Source of the DNA: DSVZ01 sp964568145
GTDB lineage: Bacteria > Verrucomicrobiota > Verrucomicrobiia > Limisphaerales > J093
Assembly (NCBI GenBank): GCA_964568145.1
Contig: CAZMOZ010000005.1
Location: 62,001 to 126,000 of the forward strand
Length of the DNA: 64,000 bases
Direction: 5' to 3'
In this document: one piece after another, positions 44,470 to 54,117 of the stretch
Layout of the letters: each line of letters starts with the position of its first letter
How positions within the stretch are numbered: position 1 is the stretch's first letter
Program-made: the position numbers and the translations under genes
The notes under the pieces: generated by a model
What the model was told of the DNA's origin: nothing
Database searches by the model: none
Seen by the model: the letters and a program-made list of their open reading frames with translations, nothing else

Positions 44470-45647
44470 GCGTTTTGCGGGGCGGGCTGGCAGCCCACCA
44501 CCACCGCCGGGCAGCACGGCTGCGGGACCGGATCGAGCGCCGTGCGGAATGGCAGCGTCAGCCGCGCTTCGAGGCCGCCGCCTTCGGCCGGCCGCAGTTC
44601 CAGGGACTGGCACTCGCCGTACAAGTGGCGCAGGCGCGAACGGGTGTTGGACAGACCGACGCCTTCGCGGGGAAAGGCGGTGGCGCCGGGCGGCAGGCCG
44701 GGGCCGTTGTCGCTCACCGTCAGTTCAAGCCGTTCGCTCCGCCGGGCGGCGCGGATGGCGATGCGGGCCGCGGTTTCGCTCTGTTCGACGCCGTAGCGGA
44801 TGGCGTTTTCGACGATGGGCTGGAGCACGAGCGCGGGCACGAGCGCCCCTTCGAGTTCGGCGGGCACTTCAATCCGCACGTGCAGCCGGTCGCCAAACCG
44901 GGCCTGCTCGATTTCGAGGTAGCGCTGCAAGAAGCCGATTTCCTGTCGCAACGGAATCTCGTGCATGTCGGTGCGGTCCAGACTGAACCGGAGCAGTTCC
45001 CCTAGGCGCGTCAGCGTCCGGTCCGCCGCGTCCGGTTGTTCGTGGATCAAGGCGGCGATGGTGTTGAGGGTGTTGAAGAGGAAATGCGGGTTGAGTTGCA
45101 TCCGCAGCGCCTCGAGCTGGGCGCGGGCGAGCTGGCCTTCGAGTTCGCCGGCGCGGCGCTCGCGCTCGCGGTAGCGCTGGTAATAGTGCCAGCCTTGATG
45201 CGCCAGCAGCAGCAGCCAGTAAAAAGCCATGTTGCCGTACGTGTAGAAGATCATCAGCTTCTGGAAGGTCTTGGGGAACTCGAACAGGTCGCCTTTCACG
45301 GACTTCTGCCCGTGCAGCAGCGCCGAGTAAACCACGCTGAAGGCCAGCGCATACGCGAAGGCCAAGCCGAGATGCAGCACCAGCCACTGCCAGGCGCGGG
45401 CGCGGTCAAACGGAAACCGCCGGGCCAGCCACAGCACACCCAGGCCCAGCACCGCCATCGTGTAGTGACTCTCGAAGCCGCGCCGCAACGCCGTGGCCCA
45501 GGAGACGGTGAACTCTTCAAGACTTTGCCCGGCGTAAAGCTGCACCGCGTCCAGCACGGCCAGCACCGTGAAGGCGCCAAACCAGCAAACCAGCCCGCCG
45601 GCCGGCGAGCGGCAGAGGCGGGCGAAGCGATGCCATCCAGCCGTCAT
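44466..45647 (-). CDS. Sensor histidine kinase, LytS/YehU-like (His_kinase family)
   Basis: Encodes 393 residues. Four or so membrane segments occupy residues 15-150 (for example LVCWFGAFTVLAVLDAVQLY, FAYALAFSVVYSALLHG). The histidine box is LRMQLNPHFLFNTLNTIAAL with His188 as the phosphorylated residue. The ATPase part contains VPALVLQPIVENAIRYGVEQ (N box), LTVSDNGPGLPPG and GVGLSNTRSRLRHLYG. This architecture belongs to the HPK7/LytS group. The LytTR regulator gene follows with 4 bp overlap. The signal is unknown; no periplasmic sensor domain is evident. Confidence 0.95.
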   Translation of the reverse strand: MTAGWHRFARLCRSPAGGLVCWFGAFTVLAVLDAVQLYAGQSLEEFTVSWATALRRGFESHYTMAVLGLGVLWLARRFPFDRARAWQWLVLHLGLAFAYALAFSVVYSALLHGQKSVKGDLFEFPKTFQKLMIFYTYGNMAFYWLLLLAHQGWHYYQRYRERERRAGELEGQLARAQLEALRMQLNPHFLFNTLNTIAALIHEQPDAADRTLTRLGELLRFSLDRTDMHEIPLRQEIGFLQRYLEIEQARFGDRLHVRIEVPAELEGALVPALVLQPIVENAIRYGVEQSETAARIAIRAARRSERLELTVSDNGPGLPPGATAFPREGVGLSNTRSRLRHLYGECQSLELRPAEGGGLEARLTLPFRTALDPVPQPCCPAVVVGCQPAPQNA

Positions 45648-45733
45648 GGAATTTCGCGGCCGAGCCTACACGCACCGGGCGCCGGGCACCAGCCGGAAAC
45701 CGCCCCTGCGGTGGCCGCCGCCTGGACGGCTGA

Positions 45734-46069
45734 CTAGCGGGCCGACACAGCGTCGCTGGTTCCCGAGCGTCCCCCGCCTCGCAACACCGGCGCGTTGGTG
45801 ACCGCCGGGGCGCCGGCCTGGGCCGGCGACTTCTTCGCCGCCGGTCCCCAGACCAGCCTTCCTTCCACGACCCCGGCCGGCGTCTCACGCAGCCGCTCGG
45901 CAAAGGCCGGCGCGCTCGGCACGAAGCGCGCAATGGCCACCTGGAAATGCCAGACCGCGATCAGCGCGGCGAGGCCGAGCGCCAGGTGTACGAGGGCTTC
46001 GAACCGCCCACGCGGCTCCAACGGCAGCCGCGGGATGCTCCGATTGGCAGTGGTCTTGTTCGCATTCAT
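45734..46069 (-). CDS. Small single-pass membrane protein of unknown function
   Basis: Encodes 111 residues from ATG 46069 (MNANKTTANRSIPRLPLEPR). One hydrophobic helix (ALVHLALGLAALIAVWHFQV, about 30-49) is followed by an exported or cytoplasmic tail rich in Ala, Gly and Pro (VVEGRLVWGPAAKKSPAQAG) ending at TAG, one of the few TAG stops in the window. It lies 86 bp upstream of the kinase gene in the same direction and may be part of its operon. Family not recognised. Confidence 0.65.
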   Translation of the reverse strand: MNANKTTANRSIPRLPLEPRGRFEALVHLALGLAALIAVWHFQVAIARFVPSAPAFAERLRETPAGVVEGRLVWGPAAKKSPAQAGAPAVTNAPVLRGGGRSGTSDAVSAR

Positions 46070-46340
46070 GACGGTGCCTCTGTACGCGTGCGGGCGGACA
46101 AGGCCCACGGATTTGTGACCAGACGCACGGGACGGTGACGAGCCGCTCGGAATCCGTGATGAAATTTCAGGCTCCAGCGCGGCCTGGCGGGGGACAGCGC
46201 CCCACGCGCGGCCCGGCGCCACGACGGTGCGTTGGTTGGGAACCGTTTGAACCAAACACCAATGTTCGCGAACGAAGTCGCCGGCGTGACAACTTTGGCG
46301 GGCGAGTCGTCCGCGTCCACCACAGTCCCCGCCCTTTGGC
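46070..46340. other. Intergenic region
   Basis: 271 bp between the small membrane protein and the exporter gene. No gene, terminator or repeat was recognised with confidence. Confidence 0.4.
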
Positions 46341-48191
46341 TCAACGCACGGCCAGCCGCTCGAAGCCTTCCTCGATGGTGGCGGTGCTTTGGATGCGGGC
46401 CAGCCGCGCGTACAAGCCGTCCGCCGCCAGCAGTTCATCGTGCGTGCCGCGCTCGACGATCTCCCCGCCGCGGATCACGAGAATCTGGTCGGCGCGGATG
46501 ATGGTGCTGAGCCGGTGCGCGATCACAAAGCTGGTCCGGCCGGCCATCAGGCGCTCGAGGGCCTCCTGGATCAGCCGCTCGGTCTGGGTGTCCACGCTGG
46601 CCGTGGCCTCGTCGAGGATCAGGATCGGCGCGTCCTTGAGCAACGCGCGGGCGATGCTGACGCGCTGTTTCTCGCCGACGCTCAATTTCACGCCGCGCTC
46701 GCCTACGCGGGCATCGTAGCCGTCCGGCAGGCGCACGATGAAGTCGTGGCAGTTGGCGGCGCGGGCGGCGGCGTGGAGTTCGGCCTCGGTCGCGTCGAGC
46801 CGGCCGTAAAGGATGTTTTCGCGCAACGTGCCGTTGAAGAGGAACGCCTCCTGGCTGACCACCGCGATCTGGGCGCGGAGCACCGCCAGTGGCAGTTCGC
46901 GGATGTCGCGGTCATCAATCGTGATGCGGCCCTCGGTGGCCTCGTAAAAGGCGGGCAGCAGGCTGACCAGCGTGGACTTGCCGGCGCCGGTGGGGCCGAC
47001 CAGCGCGACCATTTCGCCGGGCCGGGCACGCAGCGAGATGTGTTTCAGCACGGTCTTGCCCGGGCCGTAGCTGAAGCCGACGTTGCCGTAAACGACCTCG
47101 CCCCGGGCGCGCCAGACGGCCGGCGCGGCGGGTGGCCGGGCGTCCGCCGCTTCGCCGTTGAAGTCGCGTTCCGCCGGCGTGTCCAGGATGTCGAACACGC
47201 GGGCGGCGGCGGCGCGCGCCGACTGGAGGATCTGGTTCAAGCCGTGCAGCCGGCCGATGGGTTCGTAAAAGAACATGCCCGCGTAAAGCATGAAGGCCAC
47301 GAGCTGGCCGATCTCGAGTGCGCCGCGCAGCACCTGCGCGCCGCCCACCCAGAGCACCAGCCCGATGCCTAGCGCGCCGACGAATTGCATCGCCGGGCCG
47401 TACCACGCCCAGGCGCGCATCACCACCAGGGTGCCTTCGCGCAGGTCGTTGGCGCGGGCGGCGAAGCGCCGGTCTTCGTGCTCCTGGCGGCCGAAGGCCT
47501 TGATCTGGCGGATGCCCTGCAGGTTGTCCATGAGCAGCGCGTTCATGGCGCTGGCGGCCTCGCGCTGGCGCCGGTAGCGCTTGTGCGCGGTGAGCGTGTA
47601 CCAGAGCGCGCCGGCCACGAGCAGCGGCGCGGGGATCAAGGCCACGCCGGTGAGCAGCGGGCTGTAGCTCAACATCAGGATCAGCGCGCCCACGATGCTC
47701 AGTAGCGCCACGGTGCCCTGCTCGACGCCGTCAATGAGCAGCCGCTCGACGTTGTTCACGTCCTCGATCACGCGCGTCATCAGGTCGCCGGAGGCCCGCT
47801 GGTCAAACCAGCTTGCCGGCAGGCGCTGCAGCCGGGCATACACCCGGCAGCGCATGTCGTAGATGACGTTTTGTTCGAGCCGGTTGTTGACGCGGATGCG
47901 GAGGCTGTTGAACACCTCGCGCAGAAAGAAGGCGAGCAGCAGACCGCCGGCCGCGGGCGTCAGGAGATGCGTTTGCTGACGGGCGATCACGTCGTCAATC
48001 AGCACGCGCGTCAGCTTCGGGTACAGAAAGCCGAAACCGAGCGAAAGCACGGCGCAGGCGGCGGTGGCGACGGCCAGGCCGGGATAAGGCCGGAGATAGA
48101 CCGCCACGCGCCGCACGACCTCGCCCGTGGGACGCGGTTCCGACCTGAACGTCGGGTCCGTGTGGGCGCCGAAGCCGGGATGCGACGACAT
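46341..48191 (-). CDS. ABC exporter, fused membrane and ATPase domains (MsbA-like)
   Basis: Encodes 616 residues. Six membrane helices lie in residues about 35-330 (YPGLAVATAACAVLSLGFGF; VALLSIVGALILMLSYSPLL; QLVAFMLYAGMFFYEPIGRL). The ATPase has Walker A GPTGAGKSTL, Q-loop VSQEAFLFNGTLRENI, signature LSVGEKQRVSIARALL, Walker B ILILDEATASVD and H-loop VIAHRLSTII. As an ABCB-type half exporter it works as a homodimer, exporting lipids or drugs; the lipid A flippase MsbA is one member, but function cannot be assigned from the motifs. The gene stands alone. Confidence 0.93.
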   Translation of the reverse strand: MSSHPGFGAHTDPTFRSEPRPTGEVVRRVAVYLRPYPGLAVATAACAVLSLGFGFLYPKLTRVLIDDVIARQQTHLLTPAAGGLLLAFFLREVFNSLRIRVNNRLEQNVIYDMRCRVYARLQRLPASWFDQRASGDLMTRVIEDVNNVERLLIDGVEQGTVALLSIVGALILMLSYSPLLTGVALIPAPLLVAGALWYTLTAHKRYRRQREAASAMNALLMDNLQGIRQIKAFGRQEHEDRRFAARANDLREGTLVVMRAWAWYGPAMQFVGALGIGLVLWVGGAQVLRGALEIGQLVAFMLYAGMFFYEPIGRLHGLNQILQSARAAAARVFDILDTPAERDFNGEAADARPPAAPAVWRARGEVVYGNVGFSYGPGKTVLKHISLRARPGEMVALVGPTGAGKSTLVSLLPAFYEATEGRITIDDRDIRELPLAVLRAQIAVVSQEAFLFNGTLRENILYGRLDATEAELHAAARAANCHDFIVRLPDGYDARVGERGVKLSVGEKQRVSIARALLKDAPILILDEATASVDTQTERLIQEALERLMAGRTSFVIAHRLSTIIRADQILVIRGGEIVERGTHDELLAADGLYARLARIQSTATIEEGFERLAVR

Positions 48192-48302
48192 GCTGCCGGG
48201 AGTTTAGTGGTGGCGCCCGCCGAGGCGACGCCAAAGATCAGCCGCCCGAAAACCGGCGGGCCCGGTTTTCAGCGGGGTTCAATGGCCACCCGGCGGGGCG
48301 GG

Positions 48303-51300
48303 TCAAGGCAGGATGATCCGGGTGCGGAAGATCTCGATGGGCCGGAGCGACCCGGGGGGCACGATGTGCACGACGGGCGCGCCGCCGGCGTTCGTGGAAA
48401 CCGGTGTCCAGACGCGGAAATCCGGCGTGCTCTCGAGCACGTACAGGCTCTGGCTGGAGGGCGCGCTGAATTCGAACCGCACGGAGCCGTTGGCGAGCTT
48501 TTGCGGTGGGGCGGCGGTGGAGGGAGCCGGCGTCACGAGGAAGGTGACCTGGTTGGTGCCCTTGTCGCCGTAGTTGTCGGTGGCCACCACGCGGACAACG
48601 TACTGCCCGACGCCCAAGTTCGGCATCGAGACGCTGGCGCCCTGGCTGTTGGGCGGCACGTTCGGATTCGCGGCGACGAGCACGCCGTTGGTCGTCATAT
48701 CCCAGCGGATGACGCGCCCGCCGGGCTTGGTCCAGGAGAAGAGAACGTCCACTTGCGCGGGCGCCGCGAATTCCTGGAGGTTGGCGGGCGTGGTAATGGT
48801 GACGGTGGGCGGGACGTTGCCCGGCGGCGGCACGATGGTGATGGCGACCGGCGCGGAAGTCTTCAGGGCGCCGCCGGCGGTGATGGCGCGCGCCACCAGG
48901 TTGTACTCGCCCGCCAGGAGACCGGGCGTGACGCTCGAATACGGCGCGCTGGTGCCCACGGCCAGCACCACGTCGTTGCCCAGATATTCGACATAGGCCG
49001 GCATCAGGGTGCCGCCCTGGACGCTGGCGGAGAGGAAGACGGTGGCCGGAGCCACGGCCACCAGGCCGGGCAATGGCTGGGTCAACGCGAGCGAGAAGTC
49101 GGCTTCGGCCGGACCGGAGAATTCGTCGGCGCCCAACTCCGGCGCGTTCTGCACGAGGCGCGGTTCCGCGTAGATATCCAGACTGTCCAGCGGCGCGGTG
49201 GGGTCGCCGACGTTGATGCAAGGTGAATCAGCGCGGAGGCGGTAGTTGCCGGCCGACCAGTTCACGAAGCGGGGATCCACCGCCAGGCTGCCAAGTCCGG
49301 CAATGACGCCGACGTAGGCGTCGCCAGAGTTGCCGAAAACGCAGTTGTACGCGGCCACATTGGTGGTGTTCAGCGATTCGAGGCCGGACGAGCCAAACGC
49401 GACGATGTTGTTGACGATCCGCGCGCCGGTGCCCGTACCGAGGAACACGGCTCCGCCGCCGCCCGCGGCGCGGTTGGTGAGGAAGGTGTTGTTGTAGATG
49501 CCCGCCAGGTGGCCCGGGGGCGTGGCGAGGTAGATGGCCCCGCCGCGTCCGTTTTGCCCCGAAGAGAGCGGCGCGTTGTTGGCCACGAAGACGTTGTTGA
49601 CGATCGTGGGAGCGCCGAATTCGCAGTAGAGGCCACCGCCCGCCGGGGGCAGATTGGTGCTGGTGGTGACCACCACGTTGCTGCGAATGAGGTTGTGGGC
49701 GATGTAAGCGGAGCCGAAGACATTCAGGCCGGCGCCCAGCCGCGCCGCGCCGTTCTGGATGGTGAACCCATCCACCGCCGCATAACCGTCCAGCCCGATC
49801 ACGGTGACCACCGGGGCTCCCGGCGTGGGGTTCACCGCGCGGGCGCCGCCGTGCAGCACGGTGGGGTTTGCCGCCCAGTTGCGCGCAGCGCGGTTGGTCT
49901 CGGTGCCGGCGAATCCCCCGTAGAGGTAGGTGAACAACTCGACCCGGACCCGCTCCTCATAAACCCCTGCTTGCACCCAGACCTCGCCGCCTTCCAGCGC
50001 CGCTTCCTCCAAGGCGGCGCGGACGGTCTTCTTGGCCGCCGCCCAGGAGGTCCCGGAATTCGTGTCCGAGCCACCAGGTTTCACATGGACAATGCGGTCC
50101 ATGATCGGCGACAAGGTGCCGTCGAACTCATCCACCCCGATGTCCACTTTTGTGCCGACGATGCGGGCCTTGCCGTCGAGATCGCGCCAGTCGGCGCTGA
50201 CCAGAGCGCTGTCACCGGCATCGCGCGCGGGTGAATCCGCCGCGAGATGCGGGTCGCCGTAAGGTCCGGTCAGGCGCGGATTGGCGCTGATGTTTCCGGC
50301 GGTGCCGGTGGGGTCGGCGATCCACTCGTAATTGGTCCGGATGTTGCCCCAGAGCAAATTGGCGCGGATGTCGGGGATGCGTCCCGGCGCGGACACCCCC
50401 GAGGAGTTGTAGGCGATCAAATTGTTCGCCAGCAGTGGCTCCGGCGCAACGTTGGTGTCCACTCCGGCAAAGAGGAGGGCGCCGCCTTGATCGAAGTTCG
50501 TGGCGCCGTTGGAGACTAGGGCCGAGTTCTGGAGGAAGGTGTTGTTCACGATTTGCGGATGGGCGTTGCTCACGACCAGGAGCGCCCCGCCGCGCGTCTC
50601 GCCGCGCGCGGCCGAATTGGTCACGGAATTCAGGCGGAACAGATTGTTGATGATGAGCGGCGCGCCGTCGGCGACCTTGATGGCGCCGCCGTCGGCGGTG
50701 ACGGCCAGCGCGGCGGTGACTGCGCGGTTGCGGAAGAAGATGTTGTTCGCGACCCGGGCGTTTCCGCCGTCCAGGTAGATCGCCCCGCCGCCGCGGACCG
50801 CAGAACTGGTATGGACGGCGGTGTTGAGCACAAAGCGGTTGTTTTGAATCCGCACGCTGCCGCGGGCCAGGATGCCGCCGCCCGCCGGCGCCGCGCCGTT
50901 GCGGATGGTGAAGCCGTCCACCGTTTCGTCGAAGTTGAGGTTCGGCAGACGCAGGACGTTCAATGCTCCACCGCCATCAAGAATGGTTTCGTAAAGCGTC
51001 CAGTTCCGCTCCAGCCGGTTGGTCTCGACGCCGACAAAGCCGCCGAAGAGCGAAACGAATGGACGCAGCACCGGGTTTTCGACGTACGTGCCGGTCTTCA
51101 CCCAGACTTCACCACCCTGCCAGCCGGCGGTTTCGATCGCCGCCTGCAGGGTGTGCTTGGCCTTCGCCCAGGCCCGGCCGTCGTTGGCGTCGTTGCCTTC
51201 GACCGCCACCCGGATCACCACCGGCAGGAATTCGGTGGTCGCGCCATCGGTTTCATGCGCCCCGATGTCCACCGCCGGACCCTGGACGCGCGGCAGCCCT

Positions 51301-52601
51301 TCGATGTCGGTGGCTTGCGGGGGGACCAGCAGCGAATTCCCCACATCCCGGCAGGGTGAGCCGGGCAGAATGTTGATGACGCCGACACTTATGTCGCCGG
51401 CGAACCTGGGATCCGCCGAGATGTTGCCGTCGGTGCCGGTGGCATCGGGGATGTCAACGTAATTGGTGCCGTTGCCAAAGACGTTGTTGGCCTGGAGTCG
51501 CAACCCGGAGACACCGCCCACTCCGGAAGTGCCGTGGGCGATGAGGTTGTTGGCGATGGTGGCATTGCGGTTCGAGACCAGCAGCCCACCCACCGGCGCG
51601 GTGTTCATCACGAGGGTGTTGTTGATCAGGCTCGGCTGGCTGGTGCCATCCACGAACGCGCCCCCGCCGCCGCTGAGTTCAGCACCACCGGTGGCGGCCG
51701 CGTTGCGGACCAAGACGTTGTTGAACACTAGCGAGGCGCTGCCGCCGAGCAGGACGATGCCTCCGCCCCGGGCGGTGGCCGCGTTGCCCAGCAGCCGGTT
51801 GTGGGTAATCTGGGGTGAGGCGCTTTGACAGAAGAGTGCGCCGCCATCCCGCGTCGCGGTGTTGTTGAGAAACTGGTTGCCCGCCAGGAAGCCGGTGGTG
51901 TTGGCCAGATGAATGGCACCGCCATCGCGTCCGCGGTTACCCACCAGCGAGTTACCCTCGATTCGCGGGCTGGAATTGAGCGCGGCAATGGCGCCGCCAT
52001 CCACCGTCGCGGTGAGATTGGTGCCGTTGAAACCAAAATAATTGCTGATCACCACCGCCGCGGAATCCTGCAAGTACACGGCGTTTCCAAGCCCGCTGGC
52101 GTTGTTCGCCAGAAAACGGTTGTTGGCCAGCACCGGGTCGGCGCCCACCACCCGCACACCGGCCCCGCGGGTGCCGGTGCCGGACGAGGTGGCGCGGCCG
52201 TTGCTGATGATGAAGCCGTCCACACGTGTGGCGGGCCCTGCGCCCGGGGCGATCACCACCAAGTTGGTCCGTTGCAAACCGTCCAGCACAGTCTGGTGCA
52301 GCACGAAATCCCGCTGGTCACGGGCCGTCTCAGCGCCGGCAAAACCTCCATACAGGGCGATCCCGTTGCTCAGAACCAGGCCGCCGCCATACACCCCCGC
52401 CGCCACCCAGACTTCGTCTCCGTTCTTGGCGACGGCGAGGGCATCCGCAATGTCTGGAAAGGCTTTTGCCCACGTCAACCCGTCCGGCGCCTGGTTCGTG
52501 GAGCCCGACTTGACACGCAAAATCGCGGCTGAAACCGGGAAAAGAGCCAGGCAAAGCGCCACGAGGCCAGTGCGGGAAACAAGAGTTGCGAGTCGTTTCA
52601 T
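48303..52601 (-). CDS. Giant secreted beta-helix protein with three repeated modules
   Basis: Encodes 1,432 residues. A signal peptide (GLVALCLALFPVSAAILRV) is followed by three modules starting near residues 30, 464 and 839. Each opens with a block like SGTSWAAAKKTVRAALEEA, then GGEVWVQAGVYEE and YLYGGFAGTETNRAARNW. Each continues with right-handed beta-helix repeats (ANNRFLANNASGLGNAVYLQ; ARVANNIFFRNRAVTAALAV) and ends with DIGAHE/DIGVDEF/LGADEF. The last part (about 1165-1432) has Ig/cadherin-like domains (NVPPTVTITTPANLQEFAAP) and a C-terminal LYVLESTPDFRVWTPVSTNA module. Such proteins resemble polymorphic outer-membrane/pectate-lyase-like helices. No catalytic residues can be assigned. 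Probably surface-exposed and adhesive or glycan-binding. Confidence 0.88.
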   Translation of the reverse strand: MKRLATLVSRTGLVALCLALFPVSAAILRVKSGSTNQAPDGLTWAKAFPDIADALAVAKNGDEVWVAAGVYGGGLVLSNGIALYGGFAGAETARDQRDFVLHQTVLDGLQRTNLVVIAPGAGPATRVDGFIISNGRATSSGTGTRGAGVRVVGADPVLANNRFLANNASGLGNAVYLQDSAAVVISNYFGFNGTNLTATVDGGAIAALNSSPRIEGNSLVGNRGRDGGAIHLANTTGFLAGNQFLNNTATRDGGALFCQSASPQITHNRLLGNAATARGGGIVLLGGSASLVFNNVLVRNAAATGGAELSGGGGAFVDGTSQPSLINNTLVMNTAPVGGLLVSNRNATIANNLIAHGTSGVGGVSGLRLQANNVFGNGTNYVDIPDATGTDGNISADPRFAGDISVGVINILPGSPCRDVGNSLLVPPQATDIEGLPRVQGPAVDIGAHETDGATTEFLPVVIRVAVEGNDANDGRAWAKAKHTLQAAIETAGWQGGEVWVKTGTYVENPVLRPFVSLFGGFVGVETNRLERNWTLYETILDGGGALNVLRLPNLNFDETVDGFTIRNGAAPAGGGILARGSVRIQNNRFVLNTAVHTSSAVRGGGAIYLDGGNARVANNIFFRNRAVTAALAVTADGGAIKVADGAPLIINNLFRLNSVTNSAARGETRGGALLVVSNAHPQIVNNTFLQNSALVSNGATNFDQGGALLFAGVDTNVAPEPLLANNLIAYNSSGVSAPGRIPDIRANLLWGNIRTNYEWIADPTGTAGNISANPRLTGPYGDPHLAADSPARDAGDSALVSADWRDLDGKARIVGTKVDIGVDEFDGTLSPIMDRIVHVKPGGSDTNSGTSWAAAKKTVRAALEEAALEGGEVWVQAGVYEERVRVELFTYLYGGFAGTETNRAARNWAANPTVLHGGARAVNPTPGAPVVTVIGLDGYAAVDGFTIQNGAARLGAGLNVFGSAYIAHNLIRSNVVVTTSTNLPPAGGGLYCEFGAPTIVNNVFVANNAPLSSGQNGRGGAIYLATPPGHLAGIYNNTFLTNRAAGGGGAVFLGTGTGARIVNNIVAFGSSGLESLNTTNVAAYNCVFGNSGDAYVGVIAGLGSLAVDPRFVNWSAGNYRLRADSPCINVGDPTAPLDSLDIYAEPRLVQNAPELGADEFSGPAEADFSLALTQPLPGLVAVAPATVFLSASVQGGTLMPAYVEYLGNDVVLAVGTSAPYSSVTPGLLAGEYNLVARAITAGGALKTSAPVAITIVPPPGNVPPTVTITTPANLQEFAAPAQVDVLFSWTKPGGRVIRWDMTTNGVLVAANPNVPPNSQGASVSMPNLGVGQYVVRVVATDNYGDKGTNQVTFLVTPAPSTAAPPQKLANGSVRFEFSAPSSQSLYVLESTPDFRVWTPVSTNAGGAPVVHIVPPGSLRPIEIFRTRIILP

Positions 52602-52767
52602 GAATTATGTCGGAGATTCGCTGACAGATTGTGTGATCCGGAACCGAAGCGTGCCCCAAGCAGCGGCCAAGATGGGAACGCAACGACTGGCTGTCAACCA
52701 GCATCTTGCCGCTTGATCCTGTGTCCGCCACGCGCGCTGCCGGGCAGCACGGGCTGGAGCATTTCCC

Positions 52768-53295
52768 TTACACATCTCCGGCCTCCCGTGCATTGAGAAA
52801 AGTCAGCATGGCCTGCGCAAACGCGGCCAGATCGCGCGGCGTGCGGCTGGAAATGAGGTTGCCATCCACCACCACCGGCTCGTCCACCCAGATCGCGCCT
52901 GCGTTTTCCAAGTCGTCCTTGATGCCGACCGAGCCGGTGGCGCGGTGGTCCCTCAGGATTTGGGCCGAGATTGGAATCCAGCCTCCGTGGCAGATGAAGG
53001 CCACGAGTTTGTCGACTCCGAAAAACTCCCAGGTCAGTGCCAGCACCCAGTCGTCGCGACGCAATTTGTCCGGCATGAAACCGCCCGGGATCAACAGTCC
53101 GTCGTAACCTTCGCTGCGGGCTTCGGCCATGAGGAGGTCGGCGGGGGCAGGGTAGCCGTGTTTGCCCGTGAAGGTCCGCAGAGCCGGCCCAGCCAGGCAC
53201 GTCGCGTAGCCCGCCTCCTCCAGGCGGATTTTCGGATACCACAGTTCGAGGTCCTCGTAGAGGTCGTCCACAAAGGCGAGGATGGTTCGAAGCAT
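52768..53295 (-). CDS. DJ-1/PfpI family protein (protease/glyoxalase-like)
   Basis: Encodes 175 residues from ATG 53295. The fold shows YDGLLIPGGFMPDKLRRD (64-81) and the nucleophile elbow VAFICHGGW with Cys102-His103. Glu17 in EDLELWYP is the usual partner acid. C-terminal ENAGAIWVDEPVVVDGNLIS and SRTPRDLAAFAQAML match PfpI members. The family includes deglycases, glyoxalases and peptidases acting in stress repair; the exact reaction is not predictable. The gene is single, with no operon partners. Confidence 0.92.
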   Translation of the reverse strand: MLRTILAFVDDLYEDLELWYPKIRLEEAGYATCLAGPALRTFTGKHGYPAPADLLMAEARSEGYDGLLIPGGFMPDKLRRDDWVLALTWEFFGVDKLVAFICHGGWIPISAQILRDHRATGSVGIKDDLENAGAIWVDEPVVVDGNLISSRTPRDLAAFAQAMLTFLNAREAGDV

Positions 53296-53403
53296 GGCTC
53301 GTGTTGGCTGCGCCTCCTGCAATGAAGCGCGGAATGCGCTGGAGCGCAAACTGGACGGTATCAGTCTGCGCGGACGAACCCGACTGACCGGTGTTCCATC
53401 GCC

Positions 53404-53973
53404 TCAGTCCACCAGTTTCCACGGGTATTTGTCCGCGGTGAACGGCACCCAATGCAACTCGCCTCCGTGGCGCCAGGCGTCCAGGACGATTCCTGTTTCC
53501 GGCGGGCGGTTCACCACGTAAACCACCAGGGCGTTGTGCTCGCGCCGGGTGCCTTCGCGCGCCACAACGCGGCGGATGGCAAGCTGGCGCCGTGGCAATG
53601 GCGCCAACTGGCGTTCGAGATCATCCGCCCACTGGTGACACAGGCCGCGGGATTTCAGCCCCAGATTGACGAAGCTGTTGTGCAACCAAGCCGGCTGAAT
53701 GGCGGCGTAATCCTTGGCCAGCGCGCGAGCCTCGCAAACGGCGGCGCGCGCCAGAGCACCGGCCTCCTCGGCGGTGACGCAGGCGTCCAGTTTCAACAAC
53801 TCCGCGGTCAGCGCTACAATCGAGCCTTCCTGTTCCGCGACGACACTCGCCGGTGGCGAGTCCACGGGTGTTGCCCGCTGGCCGGCCGAACGGCAACCCG
53901 TCAACACGCAAGCCAAGACCAGCGCGCCCAAAGTCCTTGCCACAGCACGGCGGGAATGCGTTCCGAAAATCAT
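53404..53973 (-). CDS. Lipoprotein with possible Cys-His-Asp catalytic triad
   Basis: About 189 residues from ATG 53973; ATG 54003 would add ten. A lipoprotein signal ends LGALVLACVLTGC, with the lipobox Cys at residue 27 of this start. The mature domain has SFVNLGLKSRGLCHQWADDL, then HNALVVYVVNRP, then GIVLDAWRHGGELHWVPF. Cys, His and Asp occur in the order used by transglutaminase/NlpC-like cysteine enzymes, each in a conserved-looking setting. This is inference only; I do not recognise the family. It would be attached to the inner or outer membrane facing the periplasm. The hairpin at 54071-54098 separates it from the gene upstream. Confidence 0.7.
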   Translation of the reverse strand: MIFGTHSRRAVARTLGALVLACVLTGCRSAGQRATPVDSPPASVVAEQEGSIVALTAELLKLDACVTAEEAGALARAAVCEARALAKDYAAIQPAWLHNSFVNLGLKSRGLCHQWADDLERQLAPLPRRQLAIRRVVAREGTRREHNALVVYVVNRPPETGIVLDAWRHGGELHWVPFTADKYPWKLVD

Positions 53974-54070
53974 TCCGAAACCCAAGCGCGACCTGGCGAT
54001 CATGCGTTTGCGGGACAAGAGCGGCCTAGGGATTCCTCAAGTGGTCCGGTTGTCGCAAGCCCAAAAGCGC

Positions 54071-54098
54071 GAAGGGCTGGCCGTGAGGCCAGCCCTTC
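54071..54098 (-). terminator. Strong hairpin terminator after the DUF11-type lipoprotein gene
   Basis: Perfect 12 bp stem GAAGGGCTGGCC / GGCCAGCCCTTC with loop GTGA, about 20 bp after the stop at 54118. On the minus strand it is followed by GCGCTTTTGGG, a short T-run. Confidence 0.75.
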
Positions 54099-54117
54099 GT
54101 GTGAATCAGAACTCAAC

